From Hymenopellis radicata (taxonomy: Eukaryota; Basidiomycota; Agaricomycetes; Agaricales; Physalacriaceae), in NCBI GenBank assembly GCA_015501595.1, contig JADNRX010000148.1:1-64000 (forward strand): 64,000 nucleotides of DNA. Reading direction: 5' to 3'. Positions 1-11,048 of the stretch are shown here, in pieces. The notes below the pieces were generated by a model that was given only the letters and a program-made list of their open reading frames with translations, did not search any database and was not told where the DNA came from. Numbering within the stretch: the first letter of the stretch is position 1; the number at the start of each line of letters is the position of its first letter. The translations under genes and the position numbers were made by a program.

Positions 1-120
1 CATCGGTACATCCGCGTGGCGTACAGCCTTTCCCAAGGATCGCGACGCTGTCTGCGAGATGTCGAAGCCCTCTTGACGGAAGTCGAGAAACAGGTATGTC
101 CACTAGCAGAAGCTCCTTGA
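1..120 (+). CDS. 3' end of an unidentified protein, cut by the window edge
   Basis: An open frame enters from the left edge and runs 39 codons to TGA at 118-120. It reads like an amphipathic helix (RCLRDVEALLTEVEKQ). A GTATGT at 93-98 could instead be an intron donor directly after the glutamine codon, so the true end is uncertain. No family can be named from this much sequence. Confidence 0.3.
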   Translation, partial: HRYIRVAYSLSQGSRRCLRDVEALLTEVEKQVCPLAEAP

Positions 121-320
121 AGACTGTGTGAAGAAAATTCAGATTTACGCTCTTGATCATGCTCAGCTATCGAGTTTTGATATTAAAACCGCTAATAATG
201 AGGATATGGTTTAACACTGTCTTCTAGTACTTTTGTAGTAACTGTAGATATATCAGTCATAGGTCGTTTACAATATGCGCAGTATAGCTACTTACCATGA
301 ACTCCATAGTAGAAGCCTCG

Positions 321-2485
321 CTACCCTACAATCAGCGAATCCACTATGTGTTGAACTCCAGAAAAGCGTGGTGTAACAACGCATTCGAACGGTAAAGGAT
401 GCCTGTCTCAGCTCTCCTCAGTCAGGGAAATAGCACAGTCAAAAGAACTCGCACATAATGAAGGCTTCCGTGTATGCCTGATCGTCGGGGGTGACATCCT
501 GACCATCCTTATTCCGGGCCTTGCCAAACGTAAACGCCCACAACAGAGACGCGACGGTGATAAACACTGTGTCCATCGCGAGATACCGCCCAGAACATAT
601 TCTGCTTTAATGAGCATACTAAGCGTCTCGGAGGATGCGAAATTCTTTACCGTCTCCCGAAACCCCAAGCACCCAGTGTCGTAGGATCAGGCTGCGGGTT
701 CTCACCCAGGAATCGCTCTGGGTCGAAAACGTCAGGAGCCGGAAACATCTTTTCGTCGTGCATTATAGCCCTGGCGCAGACCTTTCAATATAACGGAGGG
801 CGTGGAACGATCAAGCTCGCCTACCAGACGTTGGCGGAAATAGTCGAGCCTGCCAAAAGCGAGTCAACGAAGGATCAAGGCGGCACAGGACCGAGAATGT
901 ACGCACCTTTCGGGATAAAGTACCCATTGTAAACATCGTCACAAACATTGGCATGAGAGATAGCTGAGCGCGCTTCGTCAGTTCATAAATCCCTTCAAAT
1001 CGGAGAACATGCGCACGCAAAGGACCGACTGGCCGCCATCTCATAGACTCCGATATCAATGCACACACAAACGGTAAGCTCTGCCTGTCGTCAAAGGTAG
1101 GAAGACGACTACGCCCCACCACGGCGTCTAATTCTGCTTGAGCTCTGCTTTGCACTTCGGGATGCAGGACCACAGCGAGAAGAATAGTCAAAATCAGCGC
1201 GACCGTCTGTCGGGCTGCATCAGACCAGTAGAGTGTCGCAGAAAGCACGCACCGTGTCCGCACCACCTATTCATCGCGGCTAAGCAACATGAGACGAATT
1301 GGCGTATGCACGAATAACGCACCGACGAAAGACACGGCAGCGCAGTTCTTGATGACCTCTAAATGGTCATGGAGAGGTCCTGCCATATCTGCGTGTATTC
1401 GTTGAATACTGGTCGCCACGAACGACGGAGGCGCACTGCCATCTATCTTATCAGACCGTAAGTAACAGCTTATAACGCCTTTGGATGAGAAGCGTACCAT
1501 CGCCTCCAGAACTCGGTTGAAAGGCACGTCACGAAGGGTCTGCCCATAGTGCGCCGCAAGCTCCGCATCCTTTTTGAAAGTGGCTGATGGGCACCACGCT
1601 GAAGAGTGAGTCTGAGTCCGCGGTCCGCCAAGGCCAAGCAGTGGGACAGACATGGTACATATCTGAGCATGGGCAGATAATCAACAAGATAGTTTCCCGG
1701 ACTCATAGCGCGCGCTGACGCCTGCATGGCTCGGTCCGCCATCTCGACGAGTGGATCATTCGCAGATTCCATCTCGTATCCGTACACGATGGAGAAGATA
1801 ATAGATCCCGAATGGCTATAGCGGACGGCCTGAGCGCCAAGCTTGGTGAAGGAGATAGATAACTCACTGTCGGATGTGCTTAAAAAAGTCTTCCGGGTTC
1901 TCAAGCATTTGGTGCAGAAGCTTTGCCGTGGAATGAACCTGCACCGGGCGATATTGGGCAATTTTACTGACATTGAAGTACTGGCTGAATGCTTTCCGGT
2001 GAAGGCTATGTCCGATCGACGTTTCATGAACAGGAGACAAATAGTAAACAGGCAGTCGCCACATACCGCCAAGAATCCGCGTAGGGCATAAATCCGAAAT
2101 TCCAGTCCCATTGCATCAGCTCATTCAACATACGCATCGCTATACAATCCCTTATTAGCCCTCGTACGCGTTGTAGAATGAGACACGTACATGGTCGGTC
2201 GGAATAGATCGAAGAGCGCCTTTCCAACAACTCCTTCACCGCTGTGGCTGAGCTCAGAACAACCGTAACACGTCCGAGTACTTTGAACGAGATGACATCC
2301 GAGTTGTGCTCTCTCGCCCACTTCGTATACGTCAACCAGGCATTGTTAGATGGTTTGTCGAGCAGGTTCCCGATAATTGGGAGACGGCTTGGTCCAGGCG
2401 GTAAACCAGGCGTCGTATTTCGGCGAGGGCGCAGCCAGAGTGCAACTGCGAGCAGAAAGAGCACGACGACGACCGTAAGAGGCAT
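321..2485 (-). CDS. cytochrome P450 A (intact)
   Basis: Membrane-anchored haem-thiolate monooxygenase of the ER. The start at 2485 gives a short hydrophobic anchor (PLTVVVVLFLLAVALWL), then the hinge LPPGPSRLPIIGNLL. About ten short introns can be placed, and all exon joins keep frame: the I-helix reads GGADTTVALIL, the K-helix ESMR (ExxR), then DVFDPERF and the haem loop WGFGRRICSGR, split by an intron between its two arginines. The protein ends ...VDSLIVG at TAG 321-323. The first position of the haem signature FxxGxRxCxG is Trp, as in P450 G, so A and G form a subtype. A TATA-like CATAAATAAG lies near 2515. The substrate cannot be read from the sequence. Confidence 0.9.
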
Positions 2486-3049
2486 GAGAGTGAAAAAGCG
2501 GCGACCTTGGGCTTATTTATGCAACACGATGGTTCCCGAGATGTACTCTGGATTCCATCCGTCTCCAGCGGGTAACGTCTACCTACCCGTTCAACGTCCA
2601 AAGAAGTCCAACCATCGAGCGTTCCGCTATTGTGATCTTCTGACGAGATTGATGATGAGCCAAATACGGCGCGTAAAGACAAACCCCCGTCTTCCACGTC
2701 GAACAAATCTGAGATCCTTTACTCCACATCTTCAGAGACGCATTCCCATAACCTTCAAGCCCCCGCCGATGCTAAGCGCCGTGGCGCAGATCGACCTCTA
2801 CGAAGATGTTTAGAAGGGACTCATAGCGCAAAAGAACGCAGCCCCACCTTCTATCTAGCCTAGATCAAGGACTGTAAGTGCCAATCCAGATAGACTCCAA
2901 GATATCTCTTTCACTCCAGCGCCAGTCTCTGAACAACATGTCTGCCATTCCGATCAGCTTCCTTTACGATGAAGGTGAAAAGGTAATGAGATGCGGCCGT
3001 GCGAAGCCTCTCTCAAAGTAGTCCATGGAGTAATCAGAATTATGATCAA

Positions 3050-5188
3050 TTACTCGTCTTCAATAACATCCTTAACAGTAGTCAAACGCGGCGTAAACCG
3101 ACATTTGAACGGCACAGGATGTCTAACCCAACAGACTCGTCAGCGCTCAGAAAGCCGCACGTAAAAGACCACCTACACAATATTTCCATCGAAATAGTCT
3201 TCATCGTCCGGAACGATCTCATCTCCATTCTCGTCAACAGCCTTACCAATCGTAAACGCCCATAGTAAGGAGGCGATGGCGATGTACGCCGAACTCAGTG
3301 CGAGAAAGCGACCGGGGCAGATGCTGTAGCAGTCAAATTATTCTCAGGAAGACAGCCTTCAGGGAGGCGACTAACCGTCGTCCATAACCAAATGCGCCTC
3401 TGGACATTGGGTGTGGCGCCGGGCGTTCTCCCATAAACCGTTCGGGATCAAATACAGCCGCTTTCGGGTACACGCTTTCATCGTACATCATTGCCCTACG
3501 ACGAGGCGGATGAGCAAATACACCTCTGAACGACAAAATAAGCAAACAGACCAAGTGTTTGGAACAATTGTAGAACCTACAAGCACATTAGCACTCAGCC
3601 AAAAGACATTAGAAACAAAAACTCGCCAGCTGGAATAAAGTATCCCCGTAAGTGTCATCTGACACACTGGCGTGTGCTATGGCTGTTAACAAGGTTAGTC
3701 GGACCTTCGCAATACCTAAAAGGCGAACACCCGCACCGGTCGGAGTGATGGGGCGCCACCTCAGCGCCTCCAGCACGATTGCTTGGACGTATGGAAGACT
3801 AGGCTGGTCGCCGAAATCAGGCAACCTCGTTTGACCGACAACAGCGTCCAATTCCGCTTGAGCCTTCTTCTGCACTTTGGGGTTAAGAACGAAAGCGAGG
3901 ATCGCGGAGCAGACGAGGGAGACAACCTGCATGATGTTAATACTTCCAGCGAGTTTCTCTTCAAGTACGTATGCATACCGTATCAGCGCCAGCTAACGAA
4001 GAACGAGATCAGTTTACGCTGAAAGAAGTAGCGAAGCGGGTAACTCACCGACAAACGCCGCGCCAGCGCATTTCTTGATGACCTCTGCCATGTACTCTTG
4101 GTCGACGTCTTCACCTTTCGACTTGAGTTTTTCCATGCTGTGACGAAAGATGAACCGCTGCTTTGTTCGATCTGCGGAGATAAGTACACGGCACCCATAA
4201 CGAAACACAACACCTTACCTCCGAGTTCAAGGTCATGTTAAAAGGGATGGTCAAGAGACGGTGCCCATCTTCCTCTACGACCTTTGCATGCTTTTTGGAA
4301 GAAAAGAAAGGCAACCAAGCTTCAGACAATCAGCACAGTCCGGCTCAGACAGAAGAGAACAAACATGGTATAAACTTGAGAATGGGAATATAATCGACCA
4401 TGTATGTGCCCTGCACCATGGCTTGCAAAGCGCCATGCATGGCCTTGTCGGCTAGGTTGACAAACTCGTCATCTTTAAGACGCGTCTCGTATCCATAAAC
4501 GACCTTCAAGATGATAGAGCCCGCGTGACTAGCAGAAGCGCCGTCAGCGAAATACAAATCCGTAAATAGGCCGACTTACTGACGAACATGTTCGAAGAAG
4601 TCTTCCGGAGTCTCAAGCATGTTGCGTAGGAGAAGAGCGGAGGCGGCGAGCTGCACCGGTTGATAGGTGTCCACTTGCTTCACATTGAAGTGTTGATGGA
4701 AGGTTTTCCGGCAAAGCCTGTCGAAGTGAGCGGCGATTCCGGGCAACATGTATCTAGGATCCCACCTCCAATAGTCCGAGTAGCGCATGAAGGCGAAATT
4801 CCAGTCCCATTTCATGATGCTACTAAGCATTCTAAAAGCTAGAATGTAGATGAGGATATCGTCGACGAACCAAACTATCCGGAGACCCACTTGGTCTGTC
4901 AGAATAAACGGTGGATCGCCTTTCAAAGAACTCCTGGGCAATCTCTGTAGAGTTCACGATGATTACCGTCTGCCCCAAGACTTGCATGGAGACGAGATCA
5001 GAGTCAAACTGCTCAGCCCACTTGGAATACGTTAACCACACATGGTGGGACGGCCGATTCAAGAGGTTGCCAATAATGGGCAGGCGTTTGGGACCGGGCG
5101 GTAATGGTAGAGCTGATGTACGACGATGCCTAGTCTTCAGGAGGGCGATGAGAGCAAACACGAACGCTAAAACAAGAAGAGGGTGCAT
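3050..5188 (-). pseudogene. cytochrome P450 B, probably frameshifted
   Basis: Paralogue of P450 D. Start chosen at 5188 (MHPLLVLAFVFALIALL), matching D; an upstream in-frame ATG at 5260 would put hydrophilic residues before the anchor. Hinge LPLPPGPKRLPIIGNLL, I-helix AGADT, K-helix EALR and haem loop FGYGRRICPGR are all present, and the frame ends ...VKDVIEDE at TAA 3050-3052. Two breaks: the strand that reads DDVCAGYFIPAG in D is one base short at the C-run 3644-3647, and its intron donor is GC rather than GT. The exon near 4120 has 5 bases where D has 9, which only a downstream acceptor could rescue. TTAAAAG lies about 50 bp upstream. It may be a pseudogene, or the single-base loss may be a sequencing error. 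Confidence 0.75.
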
Positions 5189-6272
5189 GGGAATGAGGTG
5201 GAGATAGGTTGCACGCGTGGCTCGCATTGTGTGCCCTTTTAACCGCCCTAGGGCGACCATGCTTCTCTATGTAGTCAATGACGCATCTTCTCACAGTTGC
5301 AAAACACTTACGGCGGTCACATGAGGCACTAGTAGCTGCCACCGTCACTTCCGCACAAAGGTTCACAAGCCAATGCCTGAGGGACAGGGGGAAGCAGTCA
5401 ATGCTAGTCAAGTCGCTCACGGAACAACGACTGCTGAAACCACTGAATTTTAGGGAGGCGACGCGCAACGCAGGGACCCTAAGTTGTCTGCGCGTTAATT
5501 CCGAGAGCATGAAAACTCGGTTTAAGGTATCGTAATTGATAGCTGCGGATATAGCGTCAACTGGTGCACAAAAGCGAACGCAAACGACATGCATACTTCG
5601 ACGATTGCGAAAGGCGCAACAACGGCAAAGGAGAGGCAGAGTCTGTTATGGTGGTGTCACGGCGCTTGGGCACAATTGTTTCTCTTCGTGTATCGAGCGT
5701 TCCGTCCCGGTGCCTTCAAGGCTTCGGGCGCGCAAGGCGGCTTCACGTCGACTAAGAAATCTAACGATGGCCAGGCCAGGCACTCAACAAACACTAGTGC
5801 GAGTAGTTGATGATGATGATGAGAGGCAAGGATGAGGGAAATGCCGGAGGTCGGTCCGAAGTTCCGCCACTGCTTCTTACCTATAGCTTGGATAGTACTT
5901 ACATATACCTTGCCTGGTAAACGCCAATGCGACGTGCACACTCGATACTACGCGCTTTTACGACGATCTCAATCCGGAGTATGAGTGTGGGCAGACTTGA
6001 CAAGATTGAGAGCTTTATAGAATTTAGAGGTCTTAGCCAAACAAAGTTCAAAGCCTTCCTTGTCTCTTCGACTTCAAGTTCCTGTTCTCCTTCGTTGTAC
6101 ACCGTGATCCTCGCTGCCGGCGACACGACTTTCGGACTTCTGCGTCAAATTGTTGCGTCGTCACTAGTTCTGCTTGGTGGTTGGCTATATCTGTACTGAC
6201 TTCCATATTCTCCTTGCGTGGAGCGCGACTTCAGGACATAATCGTTGTGACTTGGGATCCTTAACGCGATGG
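5189..6272. other. intergenic, no gene recognised
   Basis: Several short frames occur on both strands but none shows a domain, a codon pattern or a splice chain that I trust. A motif near 5835-5880 (GGTCGGTCCGAAGTTCCGC) resembles sequence downstream of P450 E (about 18140-18165) and, inverted, downstream of P450 C, so part of this gap belongs to the duplicated P450 flanks. Confidence 0.5.
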
Positions 6273-6280
6273 ACGCTCAT
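6273..6280. repeat. left target-site duplication of the hAT-type MITE
   Basis: ACGCTCAT, identical to the copy at 6724-6731. Confidence 0.88.
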
Positions 6281-6723
6281 TAGGGTGGGTGAAATAAGTC
6301 CGAGCTCAGTTATTTACCAGTAAATTACCAGCGGCCCGCCAGAGGCCATGTAATTTACTTATTTACCAGGTAATTTACCTCGCACGTGTCGATCACGTGA
6401 CACCTTTTTGCGGCGCAAATTTCCTTCCAAAAGTTCTCAAAATTTCTTCAGAAAATGCTGTTAAAACAGCTCTCTGCATCATCCCAGGCCACTGGTTGGC
6501 TTTAGGGCACTACATCTACCTCCCTCAACCAGTCGGGCTTGTGCCGACACTGATATATGTCCGAAAATGGGTTGGTGGCGGCCCCGGGCGGGTGCACGTG
6601 ACAGGTAAATTACCACCCGAAATCTGACCCTCGGCGGGCCATGTAATTTACCAGGTAATTTACTGTAATTTACATGTAAATAAGTGTTTTGGTAAAAAAC
6701 CTCCACTTATTTCCCCCACCCTA
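6281..6723. mobile_element. hAT-type MITE, 443 bp
   Basis: The ends are inverted repeats: TAGGGTGGGTGAAATAAGT on the left and its inverse (one mismatch) on the right. Outside them lies a perfect 8-bp direct repeat, ACGCTCAT, at 6273-6280 and 6724-6731. TAGGG-type ends with an 8-bp duplication are the hallmark of the hAT superfamily. There is no transposase frame inside, so it must be non-autonomous. The subterminal parts carry many copies of GTAAATTAC or its inverse, which could be transposase-binding repeats. Confidence 0.9.
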
Positions 6724-6731
6724 ACGCTCAT
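6724..6731. repeat. right target-site duplication of the hAT-type MITE
   Basis: ACGCTCAT, identical to the copy at 6273-6280. Confidence 0.88.
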
Positions 6732-7189
6732 CAATGCCTGTGTTTCTTTGGTGTTTCTCTACTTATCATTGCGTTATACGCGTGCATCAACCAGTGCCCC
6801 TAGCGATAACCCTTAGGTGATTTCTTGCATTCAATACCACCACGTAACCGGTCCTCGCCATGGTCGGTCTGGGTCGCGTCTAAATTTCTAATACCCAATT
6901 CCAGTTGTCAATGTATCACGGCTAATATACGCGACACCAACCGAGCCCTACCGAGCAAATGATCATTCAGTGCTTACGGAACTGCTTGGGTAACAGTCAA
7001 TCGCAGTCCGTGAAGAGTAACTGAGTGCGTCGCGTTCGTGCTATGAGGGGTGTTGGTAGGTCGCACAAGAGTATCTAGAAGAGCGCGCACCAAGGCCAGG
7101 GCGTTCGATCGACGATTCGTGCGTGTTAAAAAGGTCGAAAAATCGCCGGCGGCATAGGGAAAGCCCGGCCTATGAAAAGATCGTGAAGA

Positions 7190-10000
7190 AGTGAGAGAAA
7201 ATTGTCCCTCTTGACCAATCGTGACCTCCGAGTTTGGCTTCTTACACCAGTAAGTAGCACCCCTTTTTTCAATTACTGTCCAACAGTCCAAGTGGCAACA
7301 TAAGTACAGCTTCTTATCCAGGCCAATGGATCGATCGCGCTGCGTCCCTGTGCACTTACTCTCGTTCGCAACAAGGGTACCAGTGGCATGGGACTTGGAC
7401 CTACTCCACAAATAGCATCCCCGCTCATGCCCACCAGTTCTTACCTGCGCTCCATGACTTTTCTGGGTTGACGACGAAACCCGCATGGGGTTCATGATAT
7501 GATATGACTGCGAACATCTCGTTATGTTACATAACGAAAGATTTCCTCTTAAAAGCTCCCAATTAACTTTGTAGCCTTCAGGCTTGCTTTAGGCCGTCCT
7601 CTCTTTAAGCGTCATGGAACTGTTTTCGTTCGTGTTGTACGCTGTGATCGCTTTCTCCGTGGTCTTGTTTGCGAAACGACGGCGATCTTCTCTTCCTCTT
7701 CCTCCCGGACCGCGGCGCCTCCCCATCGTTGGCAACCTGTTCAATAGGCCTGTGTACAAGACCTGGCTGACCTACACGGATTGGAGAGCGCGCTATGGCG
7801 ACGTCGTGTCGATGGAAGTGCTCGGACAACCGGTAATCGTCATCAACTCTGCCAAGGGGGCGACCGAGCTGTTCGAAAAGAGATCGTCAAACTACGCGGA
7901 TCGACCTCGTACGTCGAATATCGCCGTGCTATGCGCCGCTGATTTGCCTATCTATTTAGCGTTTCATATGGCGAACGACTTGATGAAATGGGCATGGAAT
8001 TTTAATCATATGAGATACTCAGATGAATGGCGGTACGTACAATCCTCCTTTATCAGATCGGCATTGATGCTAACTTGCGGTTTACAGACTCCATAGGAAA
8101 ACTTTCCATCAGTACTTTGCAGCGAAGGAAGTACTGGAGTATCGCCCCGTTCAGATGGCGACGACGCGCACACTGCTCAAACTGATGCTACAGACACCCG
8201 AGGATTTCTTCACTCATGTCCGATAGTGCGCCGCTTTCATCTTTCATCTCGTGTCATGCTTATGGTTGTGTGCAGCCATGCCGCTTCCATCATTCTCCGT
8301 CTGACGTATGGCTACGACGCAGAGCCGCTGAACGACCGGAATGTGGCGCTAGCAGATAAGGCTCTGCGTGGCGTGATGTACGCGCTTGTCGTGGGAAACT
8401 ACCTGGTTGACTATCTGCCGATCCTCAAGCGCGTTCCTGGTATGCGACTAGTCATGTTATTCTTTTCTCTGCTGAGTATTGCGAAGCGTGGATGCCGTTC
8501 GCCAAGTTCCAAAGGGAGGCAGAAATTGCTGGACGGGACGCTATTGCTATGAGGGATAAGCCGTTCGAGGAACTCCTCAAGTCGATGGTATGTTTCTGCT
8601 GTCTAATGTAACCCGACTATTCCATTAACCAACGTGCATCGAATCAGGATGCCGGGACCGCTGTGCCCTCGTTCGTATCTGTCAACATCGAAAACTTTAA
8701 ACAGGGCGATTCTGACTCTCGGTTCAATATGACGGAGGTTGTTCGTAATTGTGCGGGCATTGCCTTTGGTGCTGGTGCTGATACTGTATGTGTCGCTCAC
8801 CCTGTTTCTGTTCCTGATGCAAACTTGATTATCGCAGACTGTATCAGTGATACTGAGCGCGCTCCTTGCCCTTGTACATCACCCGGAAATTCAAGCCAAG
8901 GCGCACGCAGAGTTGGATGAGATTGTTGGACGCAAGAGGCTCCCGGATTTCGATGACCAAGACGACTTGAAGTACATTCAAGCGATCGTGTTGGAGTCTA
9001 TGAGATGGCGACCAGTCACACCTCTCGGTATGAATCATTTCTTTATGAATGGAACGAAGCAGTATCTCAGTGCCACTCCTTCTTAGCCATGCCCCATGCT
9101 AGTGTCTCCGACGATACATATGAGGGCTACTTCATTCCCGCCGGTATGTCTGACCCTATCTAACCCCTTCTGTAGGGTCAGTTGTCTATGGAAACGCTTG
9201 GGCGATTCTCCATGACGAAGCAACCTACCCGGACGCGGAAGCTTTCATCCCCGAGCGCTTCATGGGAGATCACCCTCAATCCGATCCAACGACGCTTGGT
9301 GTGTTCGGCTTTGGTAGGCGGATCTGTCCTGGAAGGCATTTGGCTGGAAACTCGACATTTATCGCGGTGGCGGCGCTGTTGTGGGCGTTCGATTTTGTTC
9401 CCCGCGAGAATGAAACACTACCGGATGTGCACGCGTATACGGACGGTGCTGTTTCGTGAGTCTGTCTTTCGTGGCGTCGTCCTGATCTAATATAACGTGG
9501 CATGCAGGCACCCTCTACCGTTCAAGTGTAAGATTGTGCCAAGATTCGAAGAAGTAGCAAGTTTGATTCAATCTTCATAAGTTATTTGTGTAGCAAAGCT
9601 AATAGTAGTAGCAACACTCAATTGTTCTTAGTCAGGAACTCGCTTCCTTGGATTCTAAGACACTAAGAAATAGAGAGGATTCCGTGGCCCGTCGTTCAAT
9701 ATTCCTCAACGAATGGGCTTGGTGGGTGGAATCCAGAAGAGCCAAGTAGGGCTGGTTAAGACTACTAAACACACTCAAAAGTGGACTGAGAGATGGTTTC
9801 TCGTGCAGAGCAGCTTTGTGAAGCGGAACACCCGACCGGCCTCTGGATTTTCTTCTAGGGCCCTTTCGCCGACTACCTGTGTTCTATATGGGCTAGATGC
9901 ACGTAAAAATATATCTATCTATCTATCTACCTGCACCGTCCATCCGCCCGCTTCTCTTCCACAATGCTCATTTTCGGTCTTTGCACTATCCTATGATGCT
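7190..10000 (+). repeat. segmental duplication, arm 1 (carries P450 C)
   Basis: Similarity to the inverse of about 18060-20880 starts well upstream of P450 C (shared TGACCTCCGAGTTTGGCTTC near 7228), covers the whole gene, and continues about 400 bp beyond the stop (shared AAGCGGAAC and CCGCCCGCTTCTCTTCC near 9950). The copies diverge by point changes and small gaps, so the event is not recent. Confidence 0.8.
7614..9580 (+). CDS. cytochrome P450 C (intact)
   Basis: ER-anchored P450, paralogue of E. Start 7614 (MELFSFVLYAVIAFSVVLF), hinge LPLPPGPRRLPIVGNLF. Introns are predicted after 7908, 8032 and at the same later positions as in E, and every join keeps frame. The I-helix is GAGADT followed, across an intron, by TVSVILSALLALV; the K-helix is ESMR; the haem loop FGFGRRICPGRHLAG is in one exon, unlike A, B, D, F and G, which have an intron there. 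The protein ends ...EEVASLIQSS at TAA 9578-9580. A TTAAAAG element about 60 bp upstream is shared with E and is the likely core promoter. Confidence 0.92.
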
Positions 10001-10586
10001 CTTCTTGATTGGTGTGAGCACTCATGAGAGCTATGTGCTTCAGTACTGCGCAAGGGTATGGGTAAAGGTTGGAGAAACCTTTGGGCTCCGGTGATCGACT
10101 TTCCAAGGTTAGACGCGGTCAGCTGCGATTCCCAACCAAGTAGGAGTACAACGACGCATCCAGCGATCGCGGATACCCACAATGAAGGAGATGTGCTCTA
10201 CAATCAACTCCCGATGCCCATTACCCGCTTGCGGCCTCAGAAAAAGTTGCCTGGCGGCAAGTAAGTCCCTGCTAATAAGATCTTGACTCTTGAGGGATGC
10301 CGAGACGTAGTCACATCGCTGATACATGGCGAGACACACGAACTTGCGTACAGCGAAGCTCTAAGCCATTCCCTGAACGTTCAAGCCTGAACAGGAACAC
10401 TCACACGCGAGTTTTGGGCTGTTGATAGCCCAAAAGCCAGATCTTGAACAGAAGACTTTACCAAGACATGAAAGAGCACCAGGTGCAGGAAGAAAGTGCG
10501 TTGATTCCGAGTTATCTGATTTTGAAATAGCACGCGAACGATGTGGTCCTAGAGACGAGAACACCACTGAGATGACCGCAAGCACA
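9581..10586. other. intergenic; duplicated P450 3' flank and a short microsatellite
   Basis: The first 420 bp match the region downstream of P450 E. A (TATC)n-like run lies near 9910-9930. Nothing else recognised. Confidence 0.5.
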
Positions 10587-10631
10587 TCAAAGCCACGACG
10601 ATGTAACAATAGTATAAAGGGAGAAGCCATG

Positions 10632-11048
10632 ACATAAGCGAAGCGCGTAGGTGTTTTCAGGTCGGAGTGCGAGATCGTCTTTGCTGATCTGTATAATAGC
10701 GGAGCATGTCTGGGACTGCAACCACGCGTAGGTTATCGAGCTCGCGATGCTAGAGTCCAAATCTCTCGCTTCATTCCCCATGACCATTAGATACTCCTTG
10801 GAATTCTTGCTTTCTAGGTATTTCGCTTTAGAATGGACTAGAAACTTGGTCAGGGCATTGTCCATACTCGCTGGCTGGACGAGCTTTGTGTTGGATTTGA
10901 AAACGGATGATAGGCGACGGAGCTGGCCGGCCATGGGCATGCAGGTGATATAGATGGAGAGACTGAGGACGGAAAGTAAGAGAGCAATGGAGAACAACGA
11001 TCGTGGTCGTGGTACAAGTCTAAGCATTCGATAGTGTCCATTTCCCAT
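10632..11048 (-). pseudogene. PPX1: N-terminal fragment of an exopolyphosphatase (DHH family)
   Basis: One frame encodes a basic stretch, a hydrophobic segment (SLFSIALLLSVLSLSIYI) and then text characteristic of fungal exopolyphosphatase: KFLVHSKAKYLESKNSKEY, the metal-site motif GNEARDLDSSIASS and DDLALRPENTYALRL. The enzyme cleaves phosphate from polyphosphate. After that block the similarity ends, and the DHH motif and C-terminal DHHA2 domain are not seen downstream, so only about a quarter of the protein remains. The hydrophobic N-terminus is not expected for a soluble yeast-type PPX1 and may be a join to unrelated sequence. Confidence 0.6.

Noticed and set aside
5536..5835. 99-codon plus frame and its overlapping partners
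   Set aside because: Three overlapping frames of similar length with no motif; chance ORFs in GC-rich sequence.
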